A stretch of 64,000 bases of DNA from Anoplolepis gracilipes (taxonomy: Eukaryota; Arthropoda; Insecta; Hymenoptera; Formicidae): the NCBI RefSeq assembly GCF_047496725.1, contig NC_132985.1, positions 719,001 through 783,000 of the forward strand, given 5' to 3'. Position numbers and translations under genes: made by a program. Of the stretch, positions 47,741 to 60,800 are shown in pieces. Positions within the stretch are counted from its first letter, which is position 1, and each line of letters starts with the position of its first letter. The notes beneath the pieces are model-generated. The model was not told the DNA's origin and did no database searches. It saw only the letters and a list, made by a program, of their open reading frames with translations.

Positions 47741-49027
47741 TACACATATTTATATGTAAGTACATCTTCTTTCAAAGACGAAATTGTTCGAGCGGTGGAG
47801 AGGATTAAACTAATATATATGACACGTCGGCGCGCTCCAGCGAAGACGTCGAACGGAGAGTTTTCAGGGTTAACGAGGGTTCCTTTAGTCCGGACGCGCG
47901 GGCGTATCGTCGTATCGATGAATGGTCAGAGACAAGAGCTCGTTAGTCTCGTTAGAGTTACGCTGGTCGCAAACAGGCGCGGCTAGGAGAGGGAGGAGGT
48001 TCAAGTGGGTGCACCGCACCAACCCCTGTAATTTATTGTGGTTGAGGCGGCGTGTAATAACGATGATATCGGGGTAACTTCTGGCTTGATTAAAGTGAGG
48101 CTTATCGCCCGACCCCCGCTCGTAGAATATTTTCCTACTTTCGGCACCGAAAACTCGCTAAATTAGCGCAAAATCTCAGAGTAGGTTACTATATAAACCC
48201 TGACCGGCTCGTCTAATTTATAGCAGCACATGTATTATACTCCAAATACCAAGTAAAAAAAAAAACTGAAATTAATTTATTGAATACTACAGGAAATGCG
48301 AAAACTATATTCCTACATATTCAGAATTGTTATTTAGGATATAATCCGTCTTAATAATGAAGAGAATTTATTCAATATACATCCTATGGAGAAATAATTT
48401 AGAGATAACTGTTAAGGGTGTAGAAATGAGTAGCGTTGCCGTTCCCGATTCGTAAATCGAAACGTCGCGAATGCACGGAATATTAAGGAAAGTTCCACGT
48501 AACATATCGGCCATTAATCATCGGGCCCCGTTGCAGGGGATAGTCGCTAGTATTTCTCTTCCCCCCCCCCCCTTCCCTCCCCCGAACGAAATGGAAATTA
48601 CCCTAATGCGTGTACGGATAGCATTCTCGTATACTCGGGAACTTCAGAGTATTTGCACGAAATATATAGATATTCTTTCATATCACGAAATGTAACTGTC
48701 CGAGAATATTTCTGAAATAACATTATTTGTGCGCACATTATATATATTAGAAATTTCAATTAAACTTTATGTATAAAAAATCACAGAAGGGCAAATTAAT
48801 TATTTTATTTTTGTATATATTTTTTGAAACACACATGTAGTATTTACATAATTTAATTTTTATGTCATTTAACTTTTATTTTTGCAATTTTTTCTATCGC
48901 CTGCAGGAAGTATTTGTCTCTTTCGCTTTGTCGTTTTCGCTTTTTAATCCAACAGATTATTTTATTCCAAATTCGAAACCTTTAAATTTAATTTAGTAAA
49001 TGTGTGTAAAACATTTTTAGTACGTAC

Positions 49028-49079
<52 letters not shown>

Positions 49080-50742
49080 CTTTGATTAATTCTTTCGTCA
49101 GAAAAAGATGAAAATTAATGCGTAACAAAATTTAAAGTGACATTATATATGTTAGTTAATTTATTTTATGAATATCTTTTGTGTTTTGGATATTCAACAT
49201 GTATGTAACGTAATTTTCATTTTCACGGACGTTGCCTCCTGTGGAAAATTGTTCTTTATTCGTCTTTTTCCCCTTTATTTTTTAATATAACAGACGCCTG
49301 GGGAGTTTCGGCGCCTGGCCGAGTATCCGTAATGGACGATACGATGGCGCGTTAATTATTACGCGCAGCGACCCGAGAAGGAGATTCGCGATCCGACGAA
49401 AATTTGCGACGTTTAACTTAATGGCTCTTAGAAGCGTGTGAACGACAGCAACATTGCGTGCATGCCCAAGCACAATTAATTCGTGGCACGTGACGTCGGT
49501 CATGTGCGTATAATTAACAGACGCTTATAATTAACATACAAGACTGTCGTCGTAAAATTTGTATCGACTAATTTGTAACTTTCGAATGGTCGTTTTCTTC
49601 AGCTCGAAACTCGCCTTTGTTAACCGAATCAGCGTCTCGTCGCGCCGATTAATATGCATGAGACACGTACAGGGTGTCCTGATAGTCGTCAACTTTAATG
49701 ATAGATTCTCGAAGCAATTTAGAGTCTATCGTTGATTAAAATGTCAAAAAGAGCATTAAGTTTCTAATAAAATTAGAAGACACGAGCAAGAGTATGTAAC
49801 AAATTTAGAAGAATAAAATGAAGAGAGTAAAGTAAAAAGAGAAAAGAGTAAAAATGTAACAGAAGAATTAGTTATCAACTTCTCTTTTAGCAAATTGTAG
49901 TTGATTAATTGAACTAGATTTTATTTATCTCTCAATTTTACTTGTTTGAATTCTCGTTGTTGCGAGTCTCGCGATAAAATTTAATTTTATGCATACACAT
50001 TTCCGTATTCGTTCCTGCGTATATACTAGCGTGAAACGATTTTTCATCCGAATTGCTTCCGTAATAAAGAGGAAACAACTTAAGCGCCGGATGATCTATG
50101 ACTTGTATGCTAATCACGTGTATGCAAATGTCAATCTTATCGGGTACACACGTACCCGGTACATCGAGTATACACGTGTTCGACTTGGTGTACAATCTCT
50201 TAGGCGGTATCACACGCGAGATTTCTCGTCGGATCTTGATCGTATATCAACGATTTCGCGCGTATTACATAGTCGCGCACGCGATCGTAACAAGTCCGCA
50301 CGAGCGGATATGAAAATTTAACTTCTCCGCGTCCTGACGACGCGAATCAATACTCTCCACTATGCCGACATCTGCTTTCGTTTCCAAACGTTTCTCGTAA
50401 TCCAATTCAACTCAAATGAGACTCGGCGGTGAAGTCATAAACTTCTATCTTGCTAAACGTATTGTGAAATTGGAATCCAATCTATTTTCAAGTCTTACTA
50501 AATTCTTGAAACTTCTGGGAACGTTAAAACTGGATATCTTGAATCTTCAAGATTGCGAGGCCGCACGTTGCCAAAAATAAACGACAAGTATTTTTCTTTC
50601 TTTCGAACTGAAAATGGAGAGGAGCGATTCTTTGATTGTACCTCCTTTAAATTAATTGTTGAAACTTTGAAATTTTAAAACATTTCATTCTCTGTATTCG
50701 CGAGAACATTCTATAGATGATGTATATATAGATCAATATCTT
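47741..50742. other. Gene-free region, part 2
   Basis: No supported gene. A CpG-rich block at about 47820-48180 and another at 49290-49500 stand out. A poly-C run lies at 48561-48572 and a long TA run at 49032-49076. ORFs 47738-47986 and 49989-50321 show no family signature. Confidence 0.5.
49032..49076. repeat. (TA)n microsatellite
   Basis: About 45 bp of alternating TA. Confidence 0.9.
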
Positions 50743-51110
50743 CACTAAAAAACATATTTTGCTAATGTAGATAGATTTCTAGATGTCTCAATTAAAATTT
50801 ATCGTTACTTTTTGTATCTGTTAGAATATTGTTTGTCACGTATAGAATTTATAGCAGCAATACCTCTAGAAAATTTAGATTCCATTGCCAAATATTAATC
50901 ATTGACAAATATAAGTTGTCTTTGACAATAGACTTTAAAGATAGGCATCACAGAAAAATAGTACAGATATCAATTCTGTCTCTGTCATTTAAATTGATCA
51001 AGTGCAAAATATATCGAGTATCACAGTATTTGCTAATAATTTATCTGTTTCAGTTAATTTTTTACACCTAGAAAATTTTTGTTCAAGTTGCAAGATCATT
51101 TTTTTGAGTG
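50743..51110 (+). mobile_element. TA-flanked MITE family, copy 3 of 4
   Basis: This 368 bp copy has a degraded left end (CACTAAAAAACATATTTTGC) and an intact right end (ATTTTTTTGAGTG). The interior matches the other copies with small deletions. The flanking TA pair is not intact on the left. Confidence 0.85.
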
Positions 51111-52862
51111 TTACATCTTCGAAAATTTGTAATACATTTGTAATGTATTGAATACATTTAAAAATCTTTGAGTTTGTGGAAAATTTTTAATTTATGTCAA
51201 TCAAATTATAGATGTTTGATTTGCAATCGTTTTCGGAAAACGTGCCATCCGAAATAAGATAGATATAAGATATGATCGGGAAAATAGCAACTCTGATTCA
51301 ACGGCCATGTAACATTTTCGTTTCTTGCTATCGCGTGACCTTTCTGCCAGCGAAAAGTCGGCCGATTCTTTCTGCGGGACGCACGTGCGACGGATTAAAA
51401 GCGGACGGAAATTATGGCGGTGGTAGCGCCGCTAGGATCCCCCCCGCCCCGGACATCCCACGGGACCCCACGTCGCCGGAAATAAAGGTGCCAAGCCACT
51501 GGCTGAAGGGAGTGGTTAAATTCACTGACACTGCAATGCGGCGGGCTAGAATTCGACCCCTCGATATGCGCGAATTCTGCATGGACCGACGAACGGCACC
51601 CTTTTTTCTTTCGATCCGGAGGGAGCAGTGATAACATTCTCCTGTCGTAAAACTATTGCTGTGGAGATATAAGTCGAATATGCAAAACTTTAAAGATCAT
51701 AAAGAATATAAAGATATAAAATCTCAAGAATCAAGAAAAAATGTACAAGATTAATAATATATAGATTTCAATGATCTAACATTCGACAAATGCAATGTTA
51801 CAATAAATTAAAGTCAAAGCTCTGTAAAGAGTCTTAAATTCAAAGTTTCGCAGTCAAGCGATATAAAATTATTAAAATTTCAAATCTCTAATGTACAAAT
51901 AATTACAAATCTAAAGGAGACAAATGTTCGTGAATACTGCACATCCAAAGTTCTGAAGATTTCAAAGTTCACTAAGTTTCGCTGATAAAATAAAAATTCT
52001 ACAAATTTCAAGTTTATAAATTTGAAGTTCAGAAAACGAAAAATTTCGAATAAAGTAGCAAAACCATATGAAAATAAATAGAAACTCGAAACATTTCTTT
52101 TTGTGTATTTCTCTTTGCAAATGCAATATATTTTCAAAATTCGTGGTTGCAAATATTCATAGTCAGTCTTTTTCTACAACAATAACGCGTGCAAAATTAT
52201 TTGTTTAATCAGATAAATATACCTACGAAAAATGTAATCAATATATTTCATCTCTATTTCTAGACAAGATATTACAAGAGTAAATCTCTCCCTTTACGTA
52301 ATAATAACAGATAATTCATTTCTTTTCTTTTAAGCCGAGAATCCTTAAATATCGCCGTAGCTTTTGTGAAAGCATATCAAAAGGGTTGAAAGGAGCCGAA
52401 AATAATGGTGCTGACTGTACGTTTGCGATGTGATTTAAAGTTCCTCTCGGTCAAAACACATTCTTCCGTTCTAGTTATACGCGAGAAACCACCCCTTGGC
52501 CCAAGGGAACCATGCCACCGATTCACCAGACATTCCTTGTAAGGGGAAGGGTCTTTTTAGAAGGGCGAATATTCCTGGATACTATTTTACGACCTAACGA
52601 CGATTATGGGCGCCAACTGGTACTTGTTCTCGATTAAAGTCAAATATAATAGAAGCAAATGCATAAAATACCTATATAATTTAAAATTAAACTTTATAAA
52701 TATAATTTTTTATGTAATGTCATATTCATATTAATTATTTATTTAATGATTGCTTAAATATCTTTATTTTCCGATCATCTATACTATTAATTAAAACACA
52801 CATTTTTAATTGAAATAAAATTTGTTATATAAAAACCTCACATGAGAGTATTTCTGTGATCA

Positions 52863-52893
<31 letters not shown>

Positions 52894-55800
52894 ATAATAA
52901 CTTTGTTTTACTAAATATTGGTCTCTCTCTAAATATATTTTCTTAAATCAGAATTTATGAAAAAAGTTGATCTTTAAAAAAACCAGAAAGCAACGTATAT
53001 AAAATCTAAAAATAAATCGTCGATAAATTATATCAACGAGAATTCTCGCGCGATTAAGACACCGAGTGTCCTCATTTTTTGACACCTCATCGCGACGAGA
53101 TCCCCTCGTTCCCGGGGGATGATTCTCCGACGATGACGACACGTCAGACTCTTGCGGGAGCGACGACATTGTGAAAAATTTGCTCCGAAGATAGCGCGAG
53201 CGTGACTCACGCGTACGAGGACGAATACGCTTTAATTAGAAAACCCGTTTAATTTTTGTCAGCCCGGAGTAGAGAGTGGCCCCAATTTAGATTCCGCGTC
53301 GTTCCGTCATAAAGTCCACAATTAAACAAAGAATACACGGGGGAGACGCGATAAATTCGGAATGAATGGCCAACGGTAATTAACAAAATGAATTAGCTGT
53401 CACATATTTGCTTTCCGACAAAATATTGGCACGTTGAAAGCAATACGAGTAATATTAACTTCTATATGTTAAACACAGTCGAGTGACGCGTATGTTTATC
53501 TTGGAGAGACGACGCTCTTTTCGTCCGAAAGTCATCTTAAAATACGCATTCGAACTATCGTTCCCATCTGTGGACTTTTCGCACCGACTGATGTTTTCTT
53601 TTCATTTTCGAAGAACTTAAAGTCGGAAAATTTATTAACGAGCGAAAATACTGTGAGTGTATTAAAGAGGAGATTTTCGAAATTATGAAGAGAAATTGCG
53701 AGATGACTTGGACGTAACGTGTTGACGTTACTTTCGCGATTGCACGAGTACTATATTTCTTCTTTATGCAAGGCTAACTGCAGTAAGTATAAACGTGTTA
53801 AATAGAAATAATATTAACTATAAAGAGAGTAATAAAGCATCTCTCGTTGAGAAACTTGGCAAGTTCTCTTCATTGAAGCAGATTCATTGAACGCCGAGGA
53901 GCCGGTGGAGATTCAAAGACGAAACACTCCTCCTCGGATTAATTTCGACTGCGAGTCCTTTGGTCACAGAGTTACTAATGATGCTCGTTAAAAAGCATTC
54001 AGGTCCGAAGAGGCAAATCCGAAGTGAATTTGGTAGTAGAGAAAGCGCAAGTCCGAGAAGTCCGTCTCAAGTTTCGCCAAAGTTTTGCAAACTAAGTTAT
54101 CTCTCGCATTCGCGAGCGACGCGAGTTAACAACGCTAAGAACAGACGGGAGAGTGGGAGGATGGGAGAATTAGTTAGGGCGAGACACAATAGTTAACTGC
54201 ATTGTCGCCAATGGGAAGGGAAGAGCGGCATTCTTTTTCAGCGAGGATTACGACGATTGTTCATCTTCATTGTCTAAAGTCTAAGACAAAAGCACGAAGG
54301 ACGGGATACGGGATTCTCAACGTTCTCGCGACAAGCATCACTCCTCGATTTCCTTCAGCGATAATACTCCTTTCTTTCTCGCCAACTTTTCACGTTTTCT
54401 GCATCAGGCGTTTGCTTTCTCTTAACGCGAACAGAACTTGGTATCTTTGAAAAATACCTTCGCAACTTTTCCTCCCTCTATTTACACGTGCCTTCAGCAT
54501 TTGAGGCAACTTGACATAAATTTTAAAAAATATATATATATATATATATAGACACGTTACATATTGTATTATATTACATATCATTTGAAAATATCGTGGT
54601 ATAACTCTGCTCTATATCAGTCACGATCCAAATAATCAATCATCCAGAAAAATCTAAGAAAATTCATACAACGTTTGTGGTTCAAGTATTTCGTAAAGGA
54701 ATTTTTATTATGATAAAAATGTCGGGCGGTTATGATTATAGGAAGAACGATGACGCAGGCAAGTAGGGATCGACCTAGATTCGATCCTCGGCCCGGAATT
54801 CATCGGATTCATCTGCTTCCCCAGTTGGGTGCGAGTGAAAAATGGAAAAAAGAAAAAAATGTGCGTGAGTGCGTGCGGCTTGTAACGCGACAACCTAAAG
54901 CCCATTGGATCTATAGTCGCGGATTAAATTAAAGAGATATACGTGAAATACGCATCAATATGTTGCGATAAAATAATTATATATTTTATTATATGGATAG
55001 CATAAAATATTTAGCGATTTAATAAGATTGTTGCAACGGACGAACAAATAACTCTTGTAAAAAAACAAACGGACAGTAGCTTCGTACTTTGTTAAAACGA
55101 TATTTTCGATATATTTTGTGCTCTGGATATTTCTGCAGATAATTTGATTCTATATATCTGTATATTCAGTTTTTATATAATACTCACGGGTAATTAACTT
55201 TCAACATCCTCATCTCACATTCGCGATTAATTCTTAAAAGCAATTTTTCAATTTAAACCATTTTTTATCAGCTTTACGTCAAGACACAATCAACGCATTT
55301 TATCTACAGGATTATATTTGTATATTTTGCTATATATTTGCGCGATAGATATAAATTTTAATTTAAACGACAGAGCGATCCCCGCGATAATTTTGAAATA
55401 AGTTTGATGAAAAGAGGAGAAGGGGAGAGGGAGGGGAGGAATGAGCTCCCGCGGTATCCGCTCGATTGCGGGGTCTCGTCTATTTTTTACCGCTCAATTT
55501 ATCGCGAACGAGCGACAGCGTAGAATATAAAACGCGTTGTCGATCGGAAGCGAGTCTCCGATCCCCGAGCCGAGACGAGTCGAGTCGAGTCGAGTCCCGA
55601 AGATCGTCGGGAATCGAAATTTACATTTTCATCATCCGGGATTTTGCGCTTTTATTATTCCATCGTTACGGATATGTATATCCTCCTCTCCTCCCTTCCT
55701 CGTGCCGCAGTATAACCAACAGCGTCGTACCTCTTTCCAATGCCATGTAATTCGAAAACAAAGAGCACTCCGCATCACGCGATTGTCCGATGGCGGAATA

Positions 55801-57400
55801 ATATTTGTGCTTCTTCCGCCGAGATGTGACAAGTTTTCCTGTCGCAACGTTCGTGAAATTTTTCACAAAAAAATTCCCTCTCGACCGTGTCATATATCGG
55901 AGAGATTTTCCGGTGATAACAGTCCCTCTCCCCTTTTATGTGAAATAAACCGCGAACATTTTTGCGGTTTATGTAACATATGATATTTTTTCAATATATA
56001 TATATATTCTCGCCGGTTATTTCAGTTTGCCTTTTCCATATTTAGCTGCAAATCTATTTCTGCGTGTACACACGTATATCATTGTTAAATAATAACAAAT
56101 TTTTTGGAATTTACTTGTGCAAACTTTACGTTGGTTTTTTCAAGTGACAATGTAAAATATTTGTATTGAAGAAATTTTAGATATAATTATTTACGAAATA
56201 ATAAATAATCTTTTACTTCAATATTTTACCTCACTATTCATCGCGCGACTAGATGCAACATGTTATAAAATAATATTATCAGGACAGCTTGAAAAAATAG
56301 CTTGACGATAAAAATAACAGTGCTGTAAAAACGCAGTTGTCCATTGAACGGAAACACAATCGCGAATATAAGCGAAGAGAAATGTCTGCGAAAAAAAAAA
56401 ACTCCAAACTTGGCGATAAACTTTAAAGAGACATTTCCAACTCGCATCGAGAGCGGATCAAAATAGTCTCACGTAGTTTCGTTACTGAATAGTATTCGCC
56501 AATTTCAACTTTTTCTCACTTCACGTCGCCGTATCATCCTCACCCTCAGCGAATAACTTTCATGCTCGTACCCTCTCTCGTTTGCGAATAACTTGCACGC
56601 GAGGCGCACGAGAAGCGCATGTTAAATTTCTCACGAGGCCGACGACGGTCGGGAAATTCGGTCGAAAGCTCTCGGTAGACTTTCACGAGATGCGTGGATG
56701 AAAATGGGGTGGGACGATTTGCATGAAGAGAGTAAAAGAGAGAGAAACGGACCCTGGAGATATGCATTTTTCTTCGTTTTACGGTCTCTCTCATTGCGAG
56801 CAAAGTTCAAATGTGATCCCAGGAATCACACCTTCGCAGTTTGTATTGACGTACGTGAATTTTACATACACGAAAGCCCGACAACTTTGGTAAACGAGAG
56901 TAGACCTATAAAAATCAAATCTTGTATCTATATTTAACGTTTGACGCGTCTCATCTGATCCTCGTAGTACGAGAAGTGTCTTTACGTCAAACTGACGTAA
57001 AACTCGAAATAGAACAGTTTCATGGTAAATGTAGCGCGTGATTACGCGGATCAAGATGCTTGCACAACTCCAAGAAACAAGGATTATAATGGATAAAGCA
57101 AGCTGAAATTTCAGCTTCTCCATATTTCTAAACCAAAATAATTTAAATTTTCAAGGATGATTATGTGTACGTACACATAACTTTAAAGTCATGTAACTAT
57201 AAATAATACGAAAATATGAATAATGTGATATAAAAATAACATTTAAAAACGTGTAGCAATATAAATTTTATTTTATGTGTGTATACAATAATGTATATGC
57301 AATAAATATTCAAAATTGGAATATAATATAAATTTTTTATAATTAAAGACATTTTTTAGCATTTTTTAGTGTATTAATATATATAGAATATAGAATATAT
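51111..57400. other. Gene-free region, part 3
   Basis: No supported gene in 6.3 kb. CpG-rich blocks lie at about 51360-51630 (with a CCCCCCGCCCCGG core), 53040-53350, 53860-54450 and 55430-55950. AT-rich DNA fills the rest, with a poly-A run at 52864-52890. ORFs at 51272-51631, 52948-53169, 54732-54932 and 55466-55983 lack recognisable motifs or splice partners. A GTCGAGTC-type short tandem repeat lies near 55575-55595. Confidence 0.5.
52864..52890. repeat. Poly-A tract (27 bases)
   Basis: A pure A run in gene-free DNA. Confidence 0.9.
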
Positions 57401-57804
57401 CACTCAAAAAAATATTTTGCTAATCTACATAGATTTCTAGATGTCTCAATTAAAATTTATCGCTACTTTTTGTATCTGTTAGAGTATTGTTTGTCACGTA
57501 TAGAATTTATAGCAGCGATATTCTAGCAATACCTGTAGAAAATTTAGATCCCATTATTAATAGCCAAATATTAATCACAAATATAATTGTCCTTAACAAT
57601 AGGCCTTAAGGATAAGCATCGCAGAAAAATTTTCTGTCTAAATTACACTAATAGTACAGATATAAATTCTGTCTCTGTCATTTAAATTGATCAAGTAGAA
57701 AATATATGCACTATCACAGGTATTTGCTAATAATTTATCTGTTTCAGTTAATTTTTTACACCTAGAAAATTTTTGTTCAAGTTGCAAGATTATTTTTTTG
57801 AGTG
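57401..57804 (+). mobile_element. TA-flanked MITE family, copy 4 of 4
   Basis: A 404 bp copy starts CACTCAAAAAAATATTTTGC and ends ATTTTTTTGAGTG, followed by TA. It is nearly collinear with copy 2, apart from a short insertion in its middle. The minus-strand ORF 57638-57922 overlaps it and is not a gene. Confidence 0.9.
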
Positions 57805-60800
57805 TAGAATATCTTTTTCTAATTATTTCAACGTGCGTGATTGTATTTATTGTAAATACTGAGAGAGTTAGAACATTCAGAGAGAATATATGTAGAATGT
57901 TTATGTTGAGCATTTGAAACATCTAAAAGAAGACAATAAAAAGTAACGACGGAGCGATGCCGACGCATTATTCAGAAACGAAAAGGAAGCAGAATGCAAC
58001 GCAAAGTGATATGCGCGCGCCGACAATGCCTTGAAAAATTCATATTATCCCTTTATACCGCATATCATGATTGCAATACAGGGTAGAGATACGAAAGAAA
58101 TTGCGTGGAAAGGGAAGAACACGAGAGGGAGTGGAATTATTGTCGTCGAATAATAGAATAACCAAGTTCGCGGGGATTCCGAAAGCGTCCTAAAACGCCA
58201 ACGAACACGATCGCAAAGCATAAAAAAAAATAGAGAGCAACCGCCCTGAAAGGAGGAAAAAACTTTTCATCGCGCCTACCATAAATGGTGCTTCGTTAAA
58301 GCGAAAGAAGGGTGCGAATTCTTCCTCGCAACCTCATCCCCTCTCGCCATTTTCGAGGCAACCCCACGCGCATTTATCATCCGTTGCTGAAATATATCTC
58401 GTTGCCGTTGGCGTTCGTGAAATTTGTGACGATGCAAATTGTATCAATACACAAAAAATAGATGCATTAGTGTGAACGCGATTAATTATTTTAAGAAATG
58501 AGTAAAATGAGTTTATGAGCTTGTTTATGGCATTTATATCGTTTGTACAAATGTGTGTGTTTTTATATGTATATATACAATAAAATTACATATACCGAAG
58601 AAAAATAGAAATTTCTTGCAAAGAAGCTTTGATATTTAAATATAAAAAAGCAATATATTACCTTTTTAATTGAAAGATGAACTGAAACGTACACTAATAA
58701 TAAACTTTAAGAAATTAAAATAGAAATTTCCACGCAAAAGCGACAGAAAGTATAAATAAATAAAAGTACGATCGATAAATCCATCCAGCTTGTTCTACAG
58801 ACAAACATGGCCTTCTCGAAACTCTCTGAATGTTCTCAGGGGGAAAAAAGAGACCATATATATCAGTAAGTAGTTGGAAACTGGGACTCTCGGTGTTATC
58901 CTGCGGGTTGAAGATAAAAACACAAGAGTTCACTTGAATATATATGACACTTTTACAGATTCGGCTAAAAATATGATGGTAGTTTGAAAAAATTGCGGTA
59001 GATCAAAATCTTGAAAATATATTCTAAAATCGTTTAAACGATCTAATATCTAATATAATGTTGGAAAAAAATCACGTTAAAATAATCAAACATTTTTATT
59101 ACTCATTTTTATCGTCGCTTGAAATTGCACTTGGCCATTGTTCGCGATCACAATGATGAATCTGACACCATAAAATTAGCGGCTATGCGAGCTTTTAGCG
59201 AGTTCAAAGATGGCCAAGAGAGAGCTTTCAACTCGATTTTCCTGCAGACTTTCATGATGCGCTTTGCGTTCTCACGCGTCATTAAATTCGAATCGAAATG
59301 CGTTTAACGCAAATCGTCTCTCTCGCTAGAAAAGTAAAACTTTGACCAATGGAGAACCTCCATTACAACTTTCTCTCGAGCAATTGAACCAAGAGGATGA
59401 ATGACGCACGGTATAATGGAACAATGATAGAAGGAAATGTGCACTCGTATGCGCGATTATGGTGCTCGAGGTCTACTGCCGGTGATGTTTAACGCGATTT
59501 ATCTTGTTTCCCTTGCGATCGAACGTCGAACGTGAATTCTTCAAGGTTTTGCTATACGAGAGAAGATTAGTTTACATTCAGTTCGCCGCTGCACTATTGG
59601 CATTATCGTTTCTGGAATTATTTATAGAAGCCGTGATCGATGCGGCCTATTTAACTTTGCATGGTAGAAACTGCATCTAACACAGGTTTTTTACAGTTAA
59701 CTACAGAAACGAAAGAGTTTATCAGATTATTGTCAGATCCCATAAAGTGTGCTATTTTGAGATGTCTAACTTGAGATATATCTGGAGAAAACTTGAACGA
59801 GAATAACGAAGAAAAATGTATGAATAAAAACTTGGATTTAATTCCATTGTATTTTAAATAACATCTTAAATTCCTAAAATTCACCAAAATTTAAATAAAG
59901 TTTGTAAAATTAATTTTAATCTTATTAATATTATAAACACTTTTACCGCAACATAAATCGATAAAATAATATTGCTTTGTCAAACACAAAAAAAAAAAAA
60001 AAAAATCTTAATATTTTACAGTTGTTTGCGTCCTTTGCAATGAAAATTTTGTTTATATTTAGATTTAATTAATGAGACCCTGAAATTCCTCCGGGAATCC
60101 GCATCTTTGCAAACGCTTTCAGTACGTTTTCTTCTTCCGTCCGTTTAATTGAATTCGCGAGCGAGAGGACCAGCGAAAAAGATATGTAAATTCATGAGAC
60201 ATTCTGTCCTGGGGCACTCTCTTTTGAGTGTCAGTCATCACTGACGCGCGAAAATTAATTTTTTCTCTAAAACTGCAGAGAACCGCCTCTCTGCAAATTT
60301 CTCACATATTTTAGCTTCAACGCAGTCGTAAATTTCTGGCTATCAGTAAAACTGTGTAAAACTGTGAGTAATGTTCAAATCGGGGATTTCATTCATTTCG
60401 CAAAGACAGACAACACGGAAATCGAGTCGTTACCGAGCCGACGGCGATTGCCCGCGAAGTTTAAGCTCCTTTCGGGGTGGCCAAAGCTGCTCAAAAATTA
60501 ATTTGCATTCCGCCCATCCGATAATCCCTAACGCCGTCCCCTCGTATTCCCTTAATCCCTCCTGCTCGATCACTCATGCTGCCTTTGTCTCTTTCTCTCT
60601 CCCGTTTTTTCCTTTTTCCTTCTATACGTTTTTCCCCCTTGACTTGGACCGAATCAATCCACCGTCGCGGGCAAAGAGCCAATCGTTTGCGGTGCAATTT
60701 TGTACGGATCGACGTAGAGCCGAGAGCTACCTGCGCGAAAAAAACATCGTCTGACGGGAGAAGAGAAAGAGATTTACGCAGAAAGGAGAAGTTGCGGTGA

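Noticed and set aside
51272..51631. 119-codon plus-strand ORF
   Set aside because: No recognisable domain, no splice context, and an equally open frame on the other strand in the same CpG-rich block.
52163..52175. TCAGTCTTTTTCT, matching the 5' part of the miR-14 mature sequence
   Set aside because: The match stops after 13 bases and no hairpin partner was seen within 80 bp on either side.
52948..53169. Minus-strand ORF starting MSSLPQESDVSSSSENHPPG
   Set aside because: The start looks protein-like, but it runs into AT-rich low-complexity codons and has no donor in frame.
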